From NCBI GenBank assembly GCA_946479665.1, contig CAMLGO010000018.1, positions 1 through 11,443 of the forward strand: a DNA stretch of 11,443 bases. Reading direction: 5' to 3'. The translations under genes and the position numbers were made by a program. This stretch comes from an uncultured Candidatus Saccharibacteria bacterium. Lineage in GTDB: Bacteria > Patescibacteria > Saccharimonadia > Saccharimonadales > UBA6022. Positions 1 to 5,823 of this stretch are shown here, one piece after another (position 1 is the first letter of the stretch; every line of letters begins with the position of its first letter). The notes below the pieces were generated by a model that did no database searches, had not been told where the DNA came from, and saw nothing but the letters and a program-made list of their open reading frames with translations.

Positions 1-70
1 GTAGCTCATCGGTTAGAGCAGGCGGCTCATAACCACTTGGTAGATGGTTCGATTCCATCCAGCCCCACCA
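1..70 (+). tRNA. tRNA with CAU anticodon (Ile2-like or elongator Met), 5' end cut off
   Basis: The window opens at base 7 of the acceptor stem. The D arm is GCTC/GAGC (4-7 with 16-19). The anticodon loop at 26-32 carries CAT at 28-30. The T arm is GATGG/CCATC (43-47 with 55-59). The 3' acceptor strand is 60-66, with discriminator A67 and encoded CCA at 68-70. The D-loop to anticodon-arm sequence resembles bacterial tRNA-Ile2, whose CAU is modified to lysidine-AU by TilS, more than elongator Met, but this cannot be settled here. The anticodon stem (21-25 with 33-37) has one C-A mismatch (C23/A35) where Ile2 tRNAs usually have C-G. The tRNA assignment is firm; amino-acid identity is uncertain. 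Confidence 0.93.
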
Positions 71-109
71 GAATTAATTTTTCCCGCTCTCGCCGACCTG
101 TCCTTCGGC

Positions 110-143
110 AAAGCATCCACTAAAGATAATGGATGCTTTTTAT
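110..143 (+). terminator. Rho-independent terminator after the tRNA
   Basis: A perfect 10-bp stem, AAAGCATCCA (110-119) with TGGATGCTTT (130-139), encloses a 10-nt loop and ends in a T-rich tract. A smaller hairpin, GCCGA/TCGGC (92-96 with 105-109), lies just upstream. It should end the tRNA transcript before the pilin promoter. Confidence 0.85.
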
Positions 144-158
144 TTGAATACATCAGGT

Positions 159-187
159 TTGACTCGATGACGCTCGTGCTTCATAAT
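159..187 (+). promoter_or_regulatory. Sigma70-type promoter for the pilin gene
   Basis: The -35 is TTGACT (159-164), followed by a 17-nt spacer and the -10 CATAAT (182-187). Transcription should start near 194-195, about 4 nt before the ATG at 199. No Shine-Dalgarno is visible. Confidence 0.65.
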
Positions 188-198
188 CTCGTGTAGTA

Positions 199-1023
199 AT
201 GTGGGCTAACATGCATAAACAAACCGACAACAAATACCACCATAGTGGCTTTACGATCGTCGAGCTGCTTATTGTTATTGTTGTCATCGGTATTCTCGCA
301 GCAATAACAATCGTAGCTTATAACGGCATACAAGACAGGGCGCGCGTGAGTGCAACAACTAGCACCCTCGCTCAGGTGAATAAGAAAATACGCGTATGGC
401 AGGCGAGCAACTCGGACCAATTTCCGTCCGCACTGACAGATGCCGGAATTACCGAACCCGACAATGTTGCACTACAATATACAAGTGACAATAGCACCAA
501 TCCGGGTACGTATTGCATCACCGCGACCTATGGAACCACCACCTACTATATCGATAACGCCAGCGGCACACCAAAAACAGGCGTATGCGCTGGGTATAAC
601 CTCCTCGCCTGGAATAAGACTAAGGCAGGTGCTACGGTTCCGATACCAAGCGCCTTCGTAGATACAAGCGTCTATCGAACATCGACAGCATCAATGCGAA
701 TAGGCCCTGCAAGCACCGGCCAATCACTTGCGGGCAATCCCTACGGCGACACAGCCGGGCAGACTTATACGGTTAGTTTATGGATTCGCACAGATGCCAA
801 CTGGAATGGTCTGAGTAATAACTCAAAGATTCGCTTTGGCGATGCAAATACTGGCGCCATCCTGACCGCATGCGGATATGGCGGCGTCAAAACGAGCTGG
901 CAACAAGTCACTTGCAGTTTCACGCTCACCGCCAGCTCACCACGCGTATCTATTACCGTCGGAAACGACGGTTCAATCGGGAATATATGGATCGATGATC
1001 TTGTCGTTACGCGCTCGCCCTAA
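199..1023 (+). CDS. Type IV prepilin-like protein with C-terminal carbohydrate-binding-module-like domain
   Basis: A 274-aa protein, probably a surface pilin or pseudopilin. Residues 1-17 are a hydrophilic leader ending in Gly17. The class III prepilin site G17|F18 is followed by TIVE, so the conserved Glu5 of the mature protein is E22, and by a hydrophobic alpha-1 helix (about 18-41). A prepilin peptidase should cleave and methylate here; none is encoded nearby. Residues 42-130 form the pilin body, with C106 and C130 a possible disulfide. Residues about 131-272 look like a galactose-binding/CBM_4_9-type beta-sandwich: the stretch YTVSLWIR, a SWQQVTCSF strand, and a closing IWIDDLVV strand typical of such modules, with C225 and C239 another possible pair. 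The length exceeds simple pilins because of this extra domain. ATG at 199 fits the promoter; ATG at 211 is an alternative giving a 13-residue leader. The stop abuts the convergent gene with no gap. The pilin call is strong and the binding-domain call is by pattern. Confidence 0.88.
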   Translation: MWANMHKQTDNKYHHSGFTIVELLIVIVVIGILAAITIVAYNGIQDRARVSATTSTLAQVNKKIRVWQASNSDQFPSALTDAGITEPDNVALQYTSDNSTNPGTYCITATYGTTTYYIDNASGTPKTGVCAGYNLLAWNKTKAGATVPIPSAFVDTSVYRTSTASMRIGPASTGQSLAGNPYGDTAGQTYTVSLWIRTDANWNGLSNNSKIRFGDANTGAILTACGYGGVKTSWQQVTCSFTLTASSPRVSITVGNDGSIGNIWIDDLVVTRSP

Positions 1024-1479
1024 CTAGTCGCGATCATTTGCGGCAGCCTTACGATAGTCGATGAAGCCAGGCTCCTCTAGGCCACTATCAACAGTCACCT
1101 CACTCTGCTTTGGCAATATACTATCGTGCTCCACATCAAAGGCATTGGCCGACAGCCCTGCCTCTACTGCAATCGCGCTTTGATCCTCGGCGGTGAGGTA
1201 CTCTCGATTTCGCATAACTGCAAATATTGCGCGTGCTTTTCGGCGACGTGTATGTTGCTGACGAAGTTCACTTATAAGCTCCTGCGCCAGTTTACTAATC
1301 TCTGGCTCACTCATACTATGAGCGGCAGGATGATTCCTCAGACTACTCTCGATAGAGGCTGGATATATACCCTCGAGATCACTATCAAGGTGAGCGATAT
1401 CGTCAATATCGTGAAATGACACAACGTCACCTTCTTCATTAACAGCATTTTGATTATCGTGAAGAAGTTCGGCACTCAT
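1024..1479 (-). CDS. Unknown 151-aa soluble protein
   Basis: I do not recognise a family. The protein is acidic at both ends, with no signal peptide, membrane segment or cysteine. Residues about 57-93 look helical, with a strongly basic patch (QQHTRRRKARAIF, about 74-86) flanked by acidic sequence, which could contact nucleic acid or a partner. Residues 95-130 (YLTAEDQSAIAVEAGLSANAF) may be a second helical unit. The start is supported by a well-formed promoter whose -10 ends 8 nt before the ATG. There is no Shine-Dalgarno, so a near-leaderless mRNA is expected. Its stop codon (TAG, 1026-1024) directly abuts the stop of the convergent pilin gene. It lies downstream of the ABC exporter operon on the same strand but has its own promoter. 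The function is unknown. Confidence 0.7.
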   Translation of the reverse strand: MSAELLHDNQNAVNEEGDVVSFHDIDDIAHLDSDLEGIYPASIESSLRNHPAAHSMSEPEISKLAQELISELRQQHTRRRKARAIFAVMRNREYLTAEDQSAIAVEAGLSANAFDVEHDSILPKQSEVTVDSGLEEPGFIDYRKAAANDRD

Positions 1480-1487
1480 TACATATC

Positions 1488-1516
1488 TTTATAACATAAG
1501 TTATAAAATTGGTCAA
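1488..1516 (-). promoter_or_regulatory. Promoter of the 151-aa gene with overlapping palindrome
   Basis: On the minus strand the -35 is TTGACC (1516-1511), the spacer is 17 nt, and the -10 is TATAAA (1493-1488). The start site is predicted around 1481, two bases before the ATG at 1479. A perfect inverted repeat, TTTATAAC/GTTATAAA (1488-1495 and 1500-1507, 4-nt centre), covers the -10 and half the spacer and could be an operator. Confidence 0.65.
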
Positions 1517-1532
1517 TTCAGTGTTGAGCATT

Positions 1533-2642
1533 CTACTCCCAGCGGAATACCTTGAAGGCAATGGCGTAAATAACGACCATCCAAAGGCCGATCAAGCCAA
1601 CTTGCGGCAGAATATCGATAAGATGCTTACCTTCCGTCGCGATAAGCCGGATACCGTCAATAATTGGCGTCAGAGGCAAGAACGCCGAGATATTCTGAAG
1701 CCACTCCGGCATAAGGAAGCGTGGGAAGAAGGTGCCCGAGAGGAACATCATTGGAAAGACAATGATATTGGCCAGTGGTGCCACCTGGCGCTCATTCTTC
1801 GCCCAGCCACCAAGTGCCAAGCCGATACCGAGAATCGTAATAATACCCAAGACCAAGAACAAGGCAAGCTCGAGATAATTACCAACGATATTGAGCTTGA
1901 ACACCAGAATCGCCACAATAAACATAATGGCAAGGCTGATAAGACCGATAAAGACTTGGCCAATCATCGTCGCCATGAAGTACTGCCACACCTTCAGGGG
2001 CGTAGTGCTGAGACGGCGCAGAATACCCATTTTCTTCAGCTCTGGGAATACATTGATCGGGCCAAAGATACCCATACCAATAATGGCAAAGCCAAGCAGA
2101 CCAGCAAAGGTATAATCGAACGCCGATAAGCTACGCTCATTAAGCTGTTCTGTTGTCACCGTAAACGGCACGTCAGCCTGGCCCGACTGGCTGTTCTTTT
2201 GCTTAAACTGGGAATCAAGTATCGAGCTTAGTGCCTGGGCTGATTGCTGATTATTTTGGGTGTACACGATATTTGCCTTGCCCGCTGGATGCTGCGTACC
2301 AGGCGCATTATCGCCGAACCCTTTTGGCAGCACAATTGCCGCATCAAGTTCGGATCGACTCATCTTTTCTTTTGCCTGATCGAGCGTCGTGATGTCTTTG
2401 TCGACTTTTAGCACTTTATTTTCAGAAGCGCCTTTTACAAACTCTCGCGCAACCGAGCTGCTCGATTCATTGATAACCGCCACCTTAAACGAAATATCTT
2501 TATTACCGCTATTGAGCCCGCCAAAGACAAACAGAAAGATAAGAGGGAAGCCAATGGTGAAGAAAAGGGCAACTTTGTCTCGAAAAACACGGCGCGTATT
2601 GATTTTAGCCATCGTGACAATGGTGTAGAGTGATTTATTCAT
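1533..2642 (-). CDS. ABC-2 type exporter permease
   Basis: This 369-aa integral membrane protein forms the transmembrane channel of an ABC-2 family exporter, probably for drugs, lipids or a surface compound. It has the family layout: a cytoplasmic N-terminus, a first membrane helix (about 24-44), a large extracytoplasmic loop (about 46-170), then five helices near 172-197, 222-248, 255-280, 287-307 and 344-365. The stretch ELKKMGILRRLSTTPL (201-216) is the characteristic coupling region before the third helix, and the segment MMFLSGTFFP (298-307) is also typical. It sits 3 nt after the ATPase gene and has its own Shine-Dalgarno (AGGGAGAA, 2657-2650), as expected for an operon-internal gene. 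The length is normal for a full-length permease. The substrate cannot be deduced. Confidence 0.92.
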   Translation of the reverse strand: MNKSLYTIVTMAKINTRRVFRDKVALFFTIGFPLIFLFVFGGLNSGNKDISFKVAVINESSSSVAREFVKGASENKVLKVDKDITTLDQAKEKMSRSELDAAIVLPKGFGDNAPGTQHPAGKANIVYTQNNQQSAQALSSILDSQFKQKNSQSGQADVPFTVTTEQLNERSLSAFDYTFAGLLGFAIIGMGIFGPINVFPELKKMGILRRLSTTPLKVWQYFMATMIGQVFIGLISLAIMFIVAILVFKLNIVGNYLELALFLVLGIITILGIGLALGGWAKNERQVAPLANIIVFPMMFLSGTFFPRFLMPEWLQNISAFLPLTPIIDGIRLIATEGKHLIDILPQVGLIGLWMVVIYAIAFKVFRWE

Positions 2643-2645
2643 AGC

Positions 2646-3404
2646 TTAGTTCTCCCTCAGGTCTTTACCGGTGAGGTCAATAAAGACATCCTCGAGATTT
2701 GCCTGCTCGACGTGCTGTTTCTTTTTAAATCCACGATCAAGTAGCTGCTTAATAAGATTCTTTGGCGTATCAATAGCAACAATTTTGCCGTTATCCATCA
2801 CGGCGATCCGGTCGCATAGTATCTCCGCCTCATCCATGTAGTGAGTCGTCATGACCACACTAATCCCCTTGGCTCTCACCTGCTCAATCAAGTCCCAAAG
2901 ATGGCGGCGAGCCTGTGGATCGAGGCCGGTAGTTGGCTCATCGAGAAAGAACACCTTCGGGCCATGCACTAGCGCAGTGGTAATACTGAGGCGCTGCTTT
3001 TGCCCACCAGAAAGATTCTCAACGTAACTATCCGCCTTATCTTCAAGCTCGACGTCGCGCAAAAACTTCATGGCGTCGACTTTCTCGCCGTATGCGGCAC
3101 CAAACATTTCGATGACTTCGGTCAGTTTCGTTTTATCCTGGAAAGCCGGTGTCTGTGGCTGAACGCCAATCACATATTTGATTTGATCCGGCTCGGTCGC
3201 TACATCGATACCATCGATAACCACCGTGCCGCTATCAATCGGACGAAGCGTTTCCATCATTTCAAGTGTCGTTGTTTTACCAGCACCGTTTGGACCCAGG
3301 ATACCAAAGATTTCGCCCTTTTTTACCGAGAAGCTAACGCCGTCAACTGCCTGCTTGTCACCATAGCGCTTCTTGAGATTCTCTACCTTAATCATGACTG
3401 TCAT
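2646..3404 (-). CDS. ABC transporter ATP-binding protein (drug-exporter type)
   Basis: This 252-aa cytoplasmic ATPase powers the adjacent ABC-2 permease. All nucleotide-binding motifs are intact: Walker A GPNGAGKT (37-44), a Q-loop around Q82-Q84 (VQPQTP), signature LSGGQ (131-135), Walker B VFFLDEP (151-157), a D-loop GLDP (160-163), and switch His188 (TTHYMDEAE). The C-terminal tail ending in LEDVFIDLTG is typical of the CcmA/DrrA-like exporter group. The ATG at 3404 fits a -10 box 9 nt upstream; a second ATG three codons in (3395) is possible. It is the first gene of a two-gene operon (ATPase-permease, 3-nt gap). Confidence 0.95.
   Translation of the reverse strand: MTVMIKVENLKKRYGDKQAVDGVSFSVKKGEIFGILGPNGAGKTTTLEMMETLRPIDSGTVVIDGIDVATEPDQIKYVIGVQPQTPAFQDKTKLTEVIEMFGAAYGEKVDAMKFLRDVELEDKADSYVENLSGGQKQRLSITTALVHGPKVFFLDEPTTGLDPQARRHLWDLIEQVRAKGISVVMTTHYMDEAEILCDRIAVMDNGKIVAIDTPKNLIKQLLDRGFKKKQHVEQANLEDVFIDLTGKDLREN
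2650..2657 (-). promoter_or_regulatory. Shine-Dalgarno of the ABC permease
   Basis: AGGGAGAA on the minus strand, with about 9 nt between its GGAG core and the ATG at 2642. It overlaps the last codons of the ATPase gene and contrasts with the absence of such a site before the first gene of the operon. Confidence 0.7.
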
Positions 3405-3413
3405 ATAGCTTCT

Positions 3414-3419
3414 ATTTTA
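3414..3419 (-). promoter_or_regulatory. Candidate -10 box of the ABC exporter operon
   Basis: TAAAAT (3419-3414) lies 9 nt before the ATG at 3404, the same spacing as other units in the window. I find no good -35 and no Shine-Dalgarno, so the call is tentative. Confidence 0.4.
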
Positions 3420-3453
3420 CACCTAAACACCGATTTACGGGGATAAAACCATC

Positions 3454-3540
3454 AAAAAAGCCCCTTCGAATGATTTGCGCATCCTCGGGAGCTATTTTGG
3501 CACCTGTTTGTTTGATACGAGTGTATCACCAAACGGGCTT
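3454..3540 (-). terminator. Structured terminator or attenuator between the 68-aa gene and the ABC operon
   Basis: Read on the minus strand, GGGGCT followed by a T6 tract (3464-3454) can pair in two ways. One partner is the nearby AGCTCC (3493-3488, 6 bp with one G-U). The other is the distal AAGCCC (3540-3535), enclosing an inner hairpin GTTTG-TGATAC/GTATCA-CAAAC (about 3534-3506). Either form ends at the T tract, so it should terminate the 68-aa gene's transcript about 50 nt before the exporter start codon. The mutually exclusive pairing is attenuator-like, but regulation is inference. Confidence 0.55.
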
Positions 3541-3557
3541 ATGTTTCAAGAAGAATA

Positions 3558-3764
3558 TTATTTTTTCTTGCTGATAGTAAGGAAGCCGTTGCGTGGGTTT
3601 TCCTTAACTTCGCGATCTTCTGGAAGATCAGTTGGTTCGCCCTTGGCGTTCTTTTCTACCTTAGCGAAAAAGTAAATTGTTTGTGGCTTGCCACCGCGTA
3701 GTGTTACATCGGTTTTGTGCAAGTAGTAAGTGATACCCTTCGAATTTGTGTGACTGTAAGCCAT
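3558..3764 (-). CDS. Small conserved-looking hypothetical protein (68 aa)
   Basis: A 68-aa basic cytoplasmic protein with no membrane segment or cysteine. It starts MAYSHTNSKG, has alternating strands (TYYLHKTDVTL, QTIYFFAKVEK) and ends in a conserved-looking NPRNGFLTISKKK. I recall similar short proteins in Saccharibacteria but know no function. The pattern suggests a small beta-rich fold, possibly nucleic-acid binding because of the lysine-rich ends. It has the best expression signals in the window: a TTGACA/TAATCT promoter, a roughly 36-nt leader and a perfect AGGAGGT ribosome site 10 nt before the ATG, so it is probably abundant. It appears monocistronic, followed by a structured terminator. 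Confidence 0.85.
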   Translation of the reverse strand: MAYSHTNSKGITYYLHKTDVTLRGGKPQTIYFFAKVEKNAKGEPTDLPEDREVKENPRNGFLTISKKK

Positions 3765-3774
3765 AAGATCTTAT

Positions 3775-3781
3775 ACCTCCT
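3775..3781 (-). promoter_or_regulatory. Full-consensus Shine-Dalgarno of the 68-aa gene
   Basis: AGGAGGT (3781-3775) lies 10 nt before the ATG at 3764. It is one of only two first-in-unit genes in the window with a ribosome-binding site. Confidence 0.85.
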
Positions 3782-3806
3782 AAGTGTGTTAGTTCTTACA
3801 AGGGTA

Positions 3807-3840
3807 AGATTACCCCCTCATGTCACAGGTGTCAACACCT
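3807..3840 (-). promoter_or_regulatory. Strong sigma70 promoter with palindrome over the -35
   Basis: The -35 is the perfect TTGACA (3835-3830), the spacer is 17 nt, and the -10 is TAATCT (3812-3807). Initiation is expected near 3800. An inverted repeat AGGTGT/ACACCT with a 2-nt centre (3827-3840) covers the whole -35 and reaches the stop codon of the upstream gene; it could be a repressor or activator site. Confidence 0.75.
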
Positions 3841-4484
3841 TACACGCTCTTATAGTGATGTTTCAGTAGTAAACGCAGAACAAACAGGCTCACAAGACGC
3901 ACTAAAATCATAAGCACCAAGATGATACACGCGAGTACCGAGAAGCCTGCAAAATCGGGCGACCAAGCAGGTGAAACGTAGCTGTGATAGTACATACTTA
4001 CGTCGGGAACCTTAATACTCGTCACGGGGCCACTGGCAGCCGGATACTTGCTGAGTTCGGTATCAACACACTGTGTATAACGGGGGTCAGGCCAACGCCA
4101 GCCCTGAGCCCTGGCAATAGGATCACAGACCGCTGCCGCCTTATGGTAAACGTTGCCATCGGAAGTGTCTTGATTGGCCGCCTCGTCCTTCAGCTTTTGG
4201 CTGTCGCGCTGGTATTGGCCATTAAACGCAATCCGCCCAGGATCGGTATTCATATGAGAGGCAACGTATCGTTGTAAAGCAAACAACCTTTGTTGCGTTG
4301 TTTCGCTATTACCCGCTTCGTCAGCCGCAATTACCGCCGACCGACGCTCGATCATACCGATGTTATTAAGCCTCAAAAAGGTAGCCGCTATAAAGGCACA
4401 TAAAATCAGCACAACGCAAAGCTGCCACGTCTTCGCGTGTTGCAGAAATCTAAGTATACTCCTCACCTTGCGCTTATCTGTCAC
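3840..4484 (-). CDS. Unknown two-helix membrane protein with extracytoplasmic domain
   Basis: A 214-aa protein I can only describe. A basic N-terminus (1-19) precedes membrane helix 1 (about 21-38). A hydrophilic domain follows (about 40-174), then membrane helix 2 (about 176-206) and a basic tail (LLLKHHYKSV). By the positive-inside rule both ends are cytoplasmic and the 135-residue middle is exported. That domain has exactly two cysteines, C120 and C139, a plausible disulfide, and a helical stretch with ADEAGN and YVASHMNTDPGRI that I associate with a recurrent Saccharibacteria family of unknown function. The start is GTG at 4484, with GAGGTGGG upstream and an extended -10 promoter. It follows the MFS-like gene on the same strand. 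A role in the cell envelope is inferred from topology only. Confidence 0.8.
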   Translation of the reverse strand: MTDKRKVRSILRFLQHAKTWQLCVVLILCAFIAATFLRLNNIGMIERRSAVIAADEAGNSETTQQRLFALQRYVASHMNTDPGRIAFNGQYQRDSQKLKDEAANQDTSDGNVYHKAAAVCDPIARAQGWRWPDPRYTQCVDTELSKYPAASGPVTSIKVPDVSMYYHSYVSPAWSPDFAGFSVLACIILVLMILVRLVSLFVLRLLLKHHYKSV

Positions 4485-4495
4485 TGAAAATATAT

Positions 4496-4526
4496 CCCAC
4501 CTCGTGATACTCCCTATATTGTAGCA
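4496..4526 (-). promoter_or_regulatory. Extended -10 promoter and ribosome site of the 214-aa gene
   Basis: TGCTACAAT (4526-4518) is an extended -10 element; no -35 is apparent. Downstream, GAGGTGGG (4503-4496) contains a 5-base anti-Shine-Dalgarno match, GAGGT, lying rather far (about 14 nt) before the GTG start at 4484. Confidence 0.5.
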
Positions 4527-4532
4527 TGAGCA

Positions 4533-5747
4533 CTATTTTCGGTAGAGATGAAACTTTGGCGTCGCAATGATCAGTACGATAGCCGCTGCCGCGAAGAAAA
4601 ACGACTTCATGCCGTCGATATCACCGAATAGCAAAACACCTGTAGCAAGAACTACTCCAGCTAGGGCCGCACCAAGATTAGCCATTACTTCAATACAGGC
4701 TAGATAGGTGATGCGGTGACCGGATATATCGGCGGTGTCGAACATACCGCGAGTAAATGCCATTGCATACCCGGTAGTTGCCATCTCATTGGCCGCATTA
4801 ACCGCCAGTACGCCTCCGATCGTGCCCGTAAATGGCCGGACCAAATGGACAAGTACGTTACCCACGACAGCCATGCGCAGGAGATCACCACCACGACGCC
4901 GATCAATGAGCTTGCCATATGCATACGACGACGCAATTGCCGCCAACAGTACGATCGACAGCAATGCGCCCAGCTTGGCATATACTTCGTTATTACTCGT
5001 TCCAAGAACCGCCACAGCCACGAGTAGCGACCACACCGTACCAGAAGCCACCACATCAAAGCCAAGCCCAACCTCAGCCACAAGACTGCGCCACGCCATG
5101 CGCCATGGAAACCCGCGAAATACGAGCTTCTGTCGTGAACGCGGCGGCTCGGCAGTCTGAAGCAGTGGCAACGCTGCGACTGCAAACAACACTGCTGCAG
5201 CCCACATCGAGGCCTCAGGCCCGGCAACGAAGGCGAGCAACCCGCCAATAAGCGGGCTGAGCCCGGTAGCGATCTTTTCAACAATATTCATGTAGGCAAT
5301 TTCCTTGCCCGCATGCTCGACACTTTTTACTTTTGAGAAATTAATATAGTAGCAAATGTTGTACATTGTCGCCGACGCACCCTGCAGCAACCCCGAGGCG
5401 GCAATAGCAAGCAGCCCCCAGTGAGGCACCATCGTAAACAGGATCATTGCTGGAATGTAGAGCAGATTCGACACAAGGATGCCGTGCTTCGGGCCGAACT
5501 TTGAAGCGTAAATAGCGGATGGAAAGGCCATGAAAATCTTGAGAAAATAATAGAGCGCCCAGTAGCCAGCAATAAACAGAACACTATAGCCATTTTGCAG
5601 CAAGTACACCGACATAAACGCCGCCGATATGTTAATGGCCAGCCGGCGCAACATACTCGAAGCATATAACTCAGCCACCTCGGAAAAGGTAGCGTAGCGC
5701 CAAAAGTGACGGCGTAGCAGAATACGGTGAATGAGTGTTTTTATCAT
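4533..5747 (-). CDS. Major facilitator superfamily-like permease
   Basis: A 404-aa polytopic membrane protein with about 11-12 hydrophobic segments, consistent with an MFS transporter of 12 helices. The loop after the second helix (ASKFGPKHGILVSN, about 81-94) sits where the MFS motif A is expected but is degenerate. A matching basic loop, YGKLIDRRRGGDLLRM, occurs in the second half, and a central cytoplasmic linker (TAEPPRSRQKLVFRG) separates the two halves. The substrate is unknown and could be efflux of a small molecule. I chose ATG 5747; the frame stays open to a TTG at 5807, but that would add an unlikely hydrophilic stretch running across the promoter. There is no Shine-Dalgarno at the chosen start. 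It is divergent from the Mur ligase gene, with 76 nt between the starts. Confidence 0.85.
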   Translation of the reverse strand: MIKTLIHRILLRRHFWRYATFSEVAELYASSMLRRLAINISAAFMSVYLLQNGYSVLFIAGYWALYYFLKIFMAFPSAIYASKFGPKHGILVSNLLYIPAMILFTMVPHWGLLAIAASGLLQGASATMYNICYYINFSKVKSVEHAGKEIAYMNIVEKIATGLSPLIGGLLAFVAGPEASMWAAAVLFAVAALPLLQTAEPPRSRQKLVFRGFPWRMAWRSLVAEVGLGFDVVASGTVWSLLVAVAVLGTSNNEVYAKLGALLSIVLLAAIASSYAYGKLIDRRRGGDLLRMAVVGNVLVHLVRPFTGTIGGVLAVNAANEMATTGYAMAFTRGMFDTADISGHRITYLACIEVMANLGAALAGVVLATGVLLFGDIDGMKSFFFAAAAIVLIIATPKFHLYRK

Positions 5748-5777
5748 ATGTTTATGTTGTTGTGTAAACTTACCTCT

Positions 5778-5807
5778 ATTACACCACAGCACACCACCTA
5801 TCAGCAA
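5778..5807 (-). promoter_or_regulatory. Candidate promoter of the MFS-like gene
   Basis: TTGCTG (5807-5802), an 18-nt spacer and extended -10 TGGTGTAAT (5786-5778) predict a start near 5771 and a 24-nt leader without Shine-Dalgarno. Its -35 sits next to the divergent murC core promoter. Confidence 0.4.
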
Positions 5808-5808
5808 G

Positions 5809-5817
5809 TGGTATACT
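5809..5817 (+). promoter_or_regulatory. Extended -10 promoter of the Mur ligase gene (leaderless)
   Basis: TGGTATACT (5809-5817) is an extended -10 whose expected start site, 7 nt on, is the A of ATG 5824. There is no -35. A 5-bp inverted repeat, ACCAC (5793-5797) and GTGGT (5808-5812), flanks and overlaps it. The same nine-base element precedes the MscS gene. Confidence 0.65.
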
Positions 5818-5823
5818 CATAGT

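Noticed and set aside
92..109. Small hairpin GCCGA/TCGGC after the tRNA as a separate regulatory RNA
   Set aside because: It has only 5 bp, no associated T tract, and lies directly before a much better terminator; it is probably incidental to the tRNA 3' trailer.
1509..2129. A 206-codon open frame on the plus strand
   Set aside because: It lies opposite the ABC-2 permease and its translation is Arg/Asn/Gln-rich with no domain. The permease frame on the other strand has strong family features.
4700..5284. Several long overlapping open frames on both strands
   Set aside because: They are shadows of the MFS-like gene, with low-complexity Cys/Arg/Trp-rich translations and no start signals.
5748..5807. 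N-terminal extension of the MFS-like protein to a TTG at 5807
   Set aside because: It would run through the divergent promoter region and add a hydrophilic, non-conserved leader; ATG 5747 is the better start.
5731..5823. N-terminal extension of the Mur ligase to 5731
   Set aside because: The UDP-binding motif GIGGVG belongs close to the N-terminus, and an extended -10 places the transcript start at ATG 5824.
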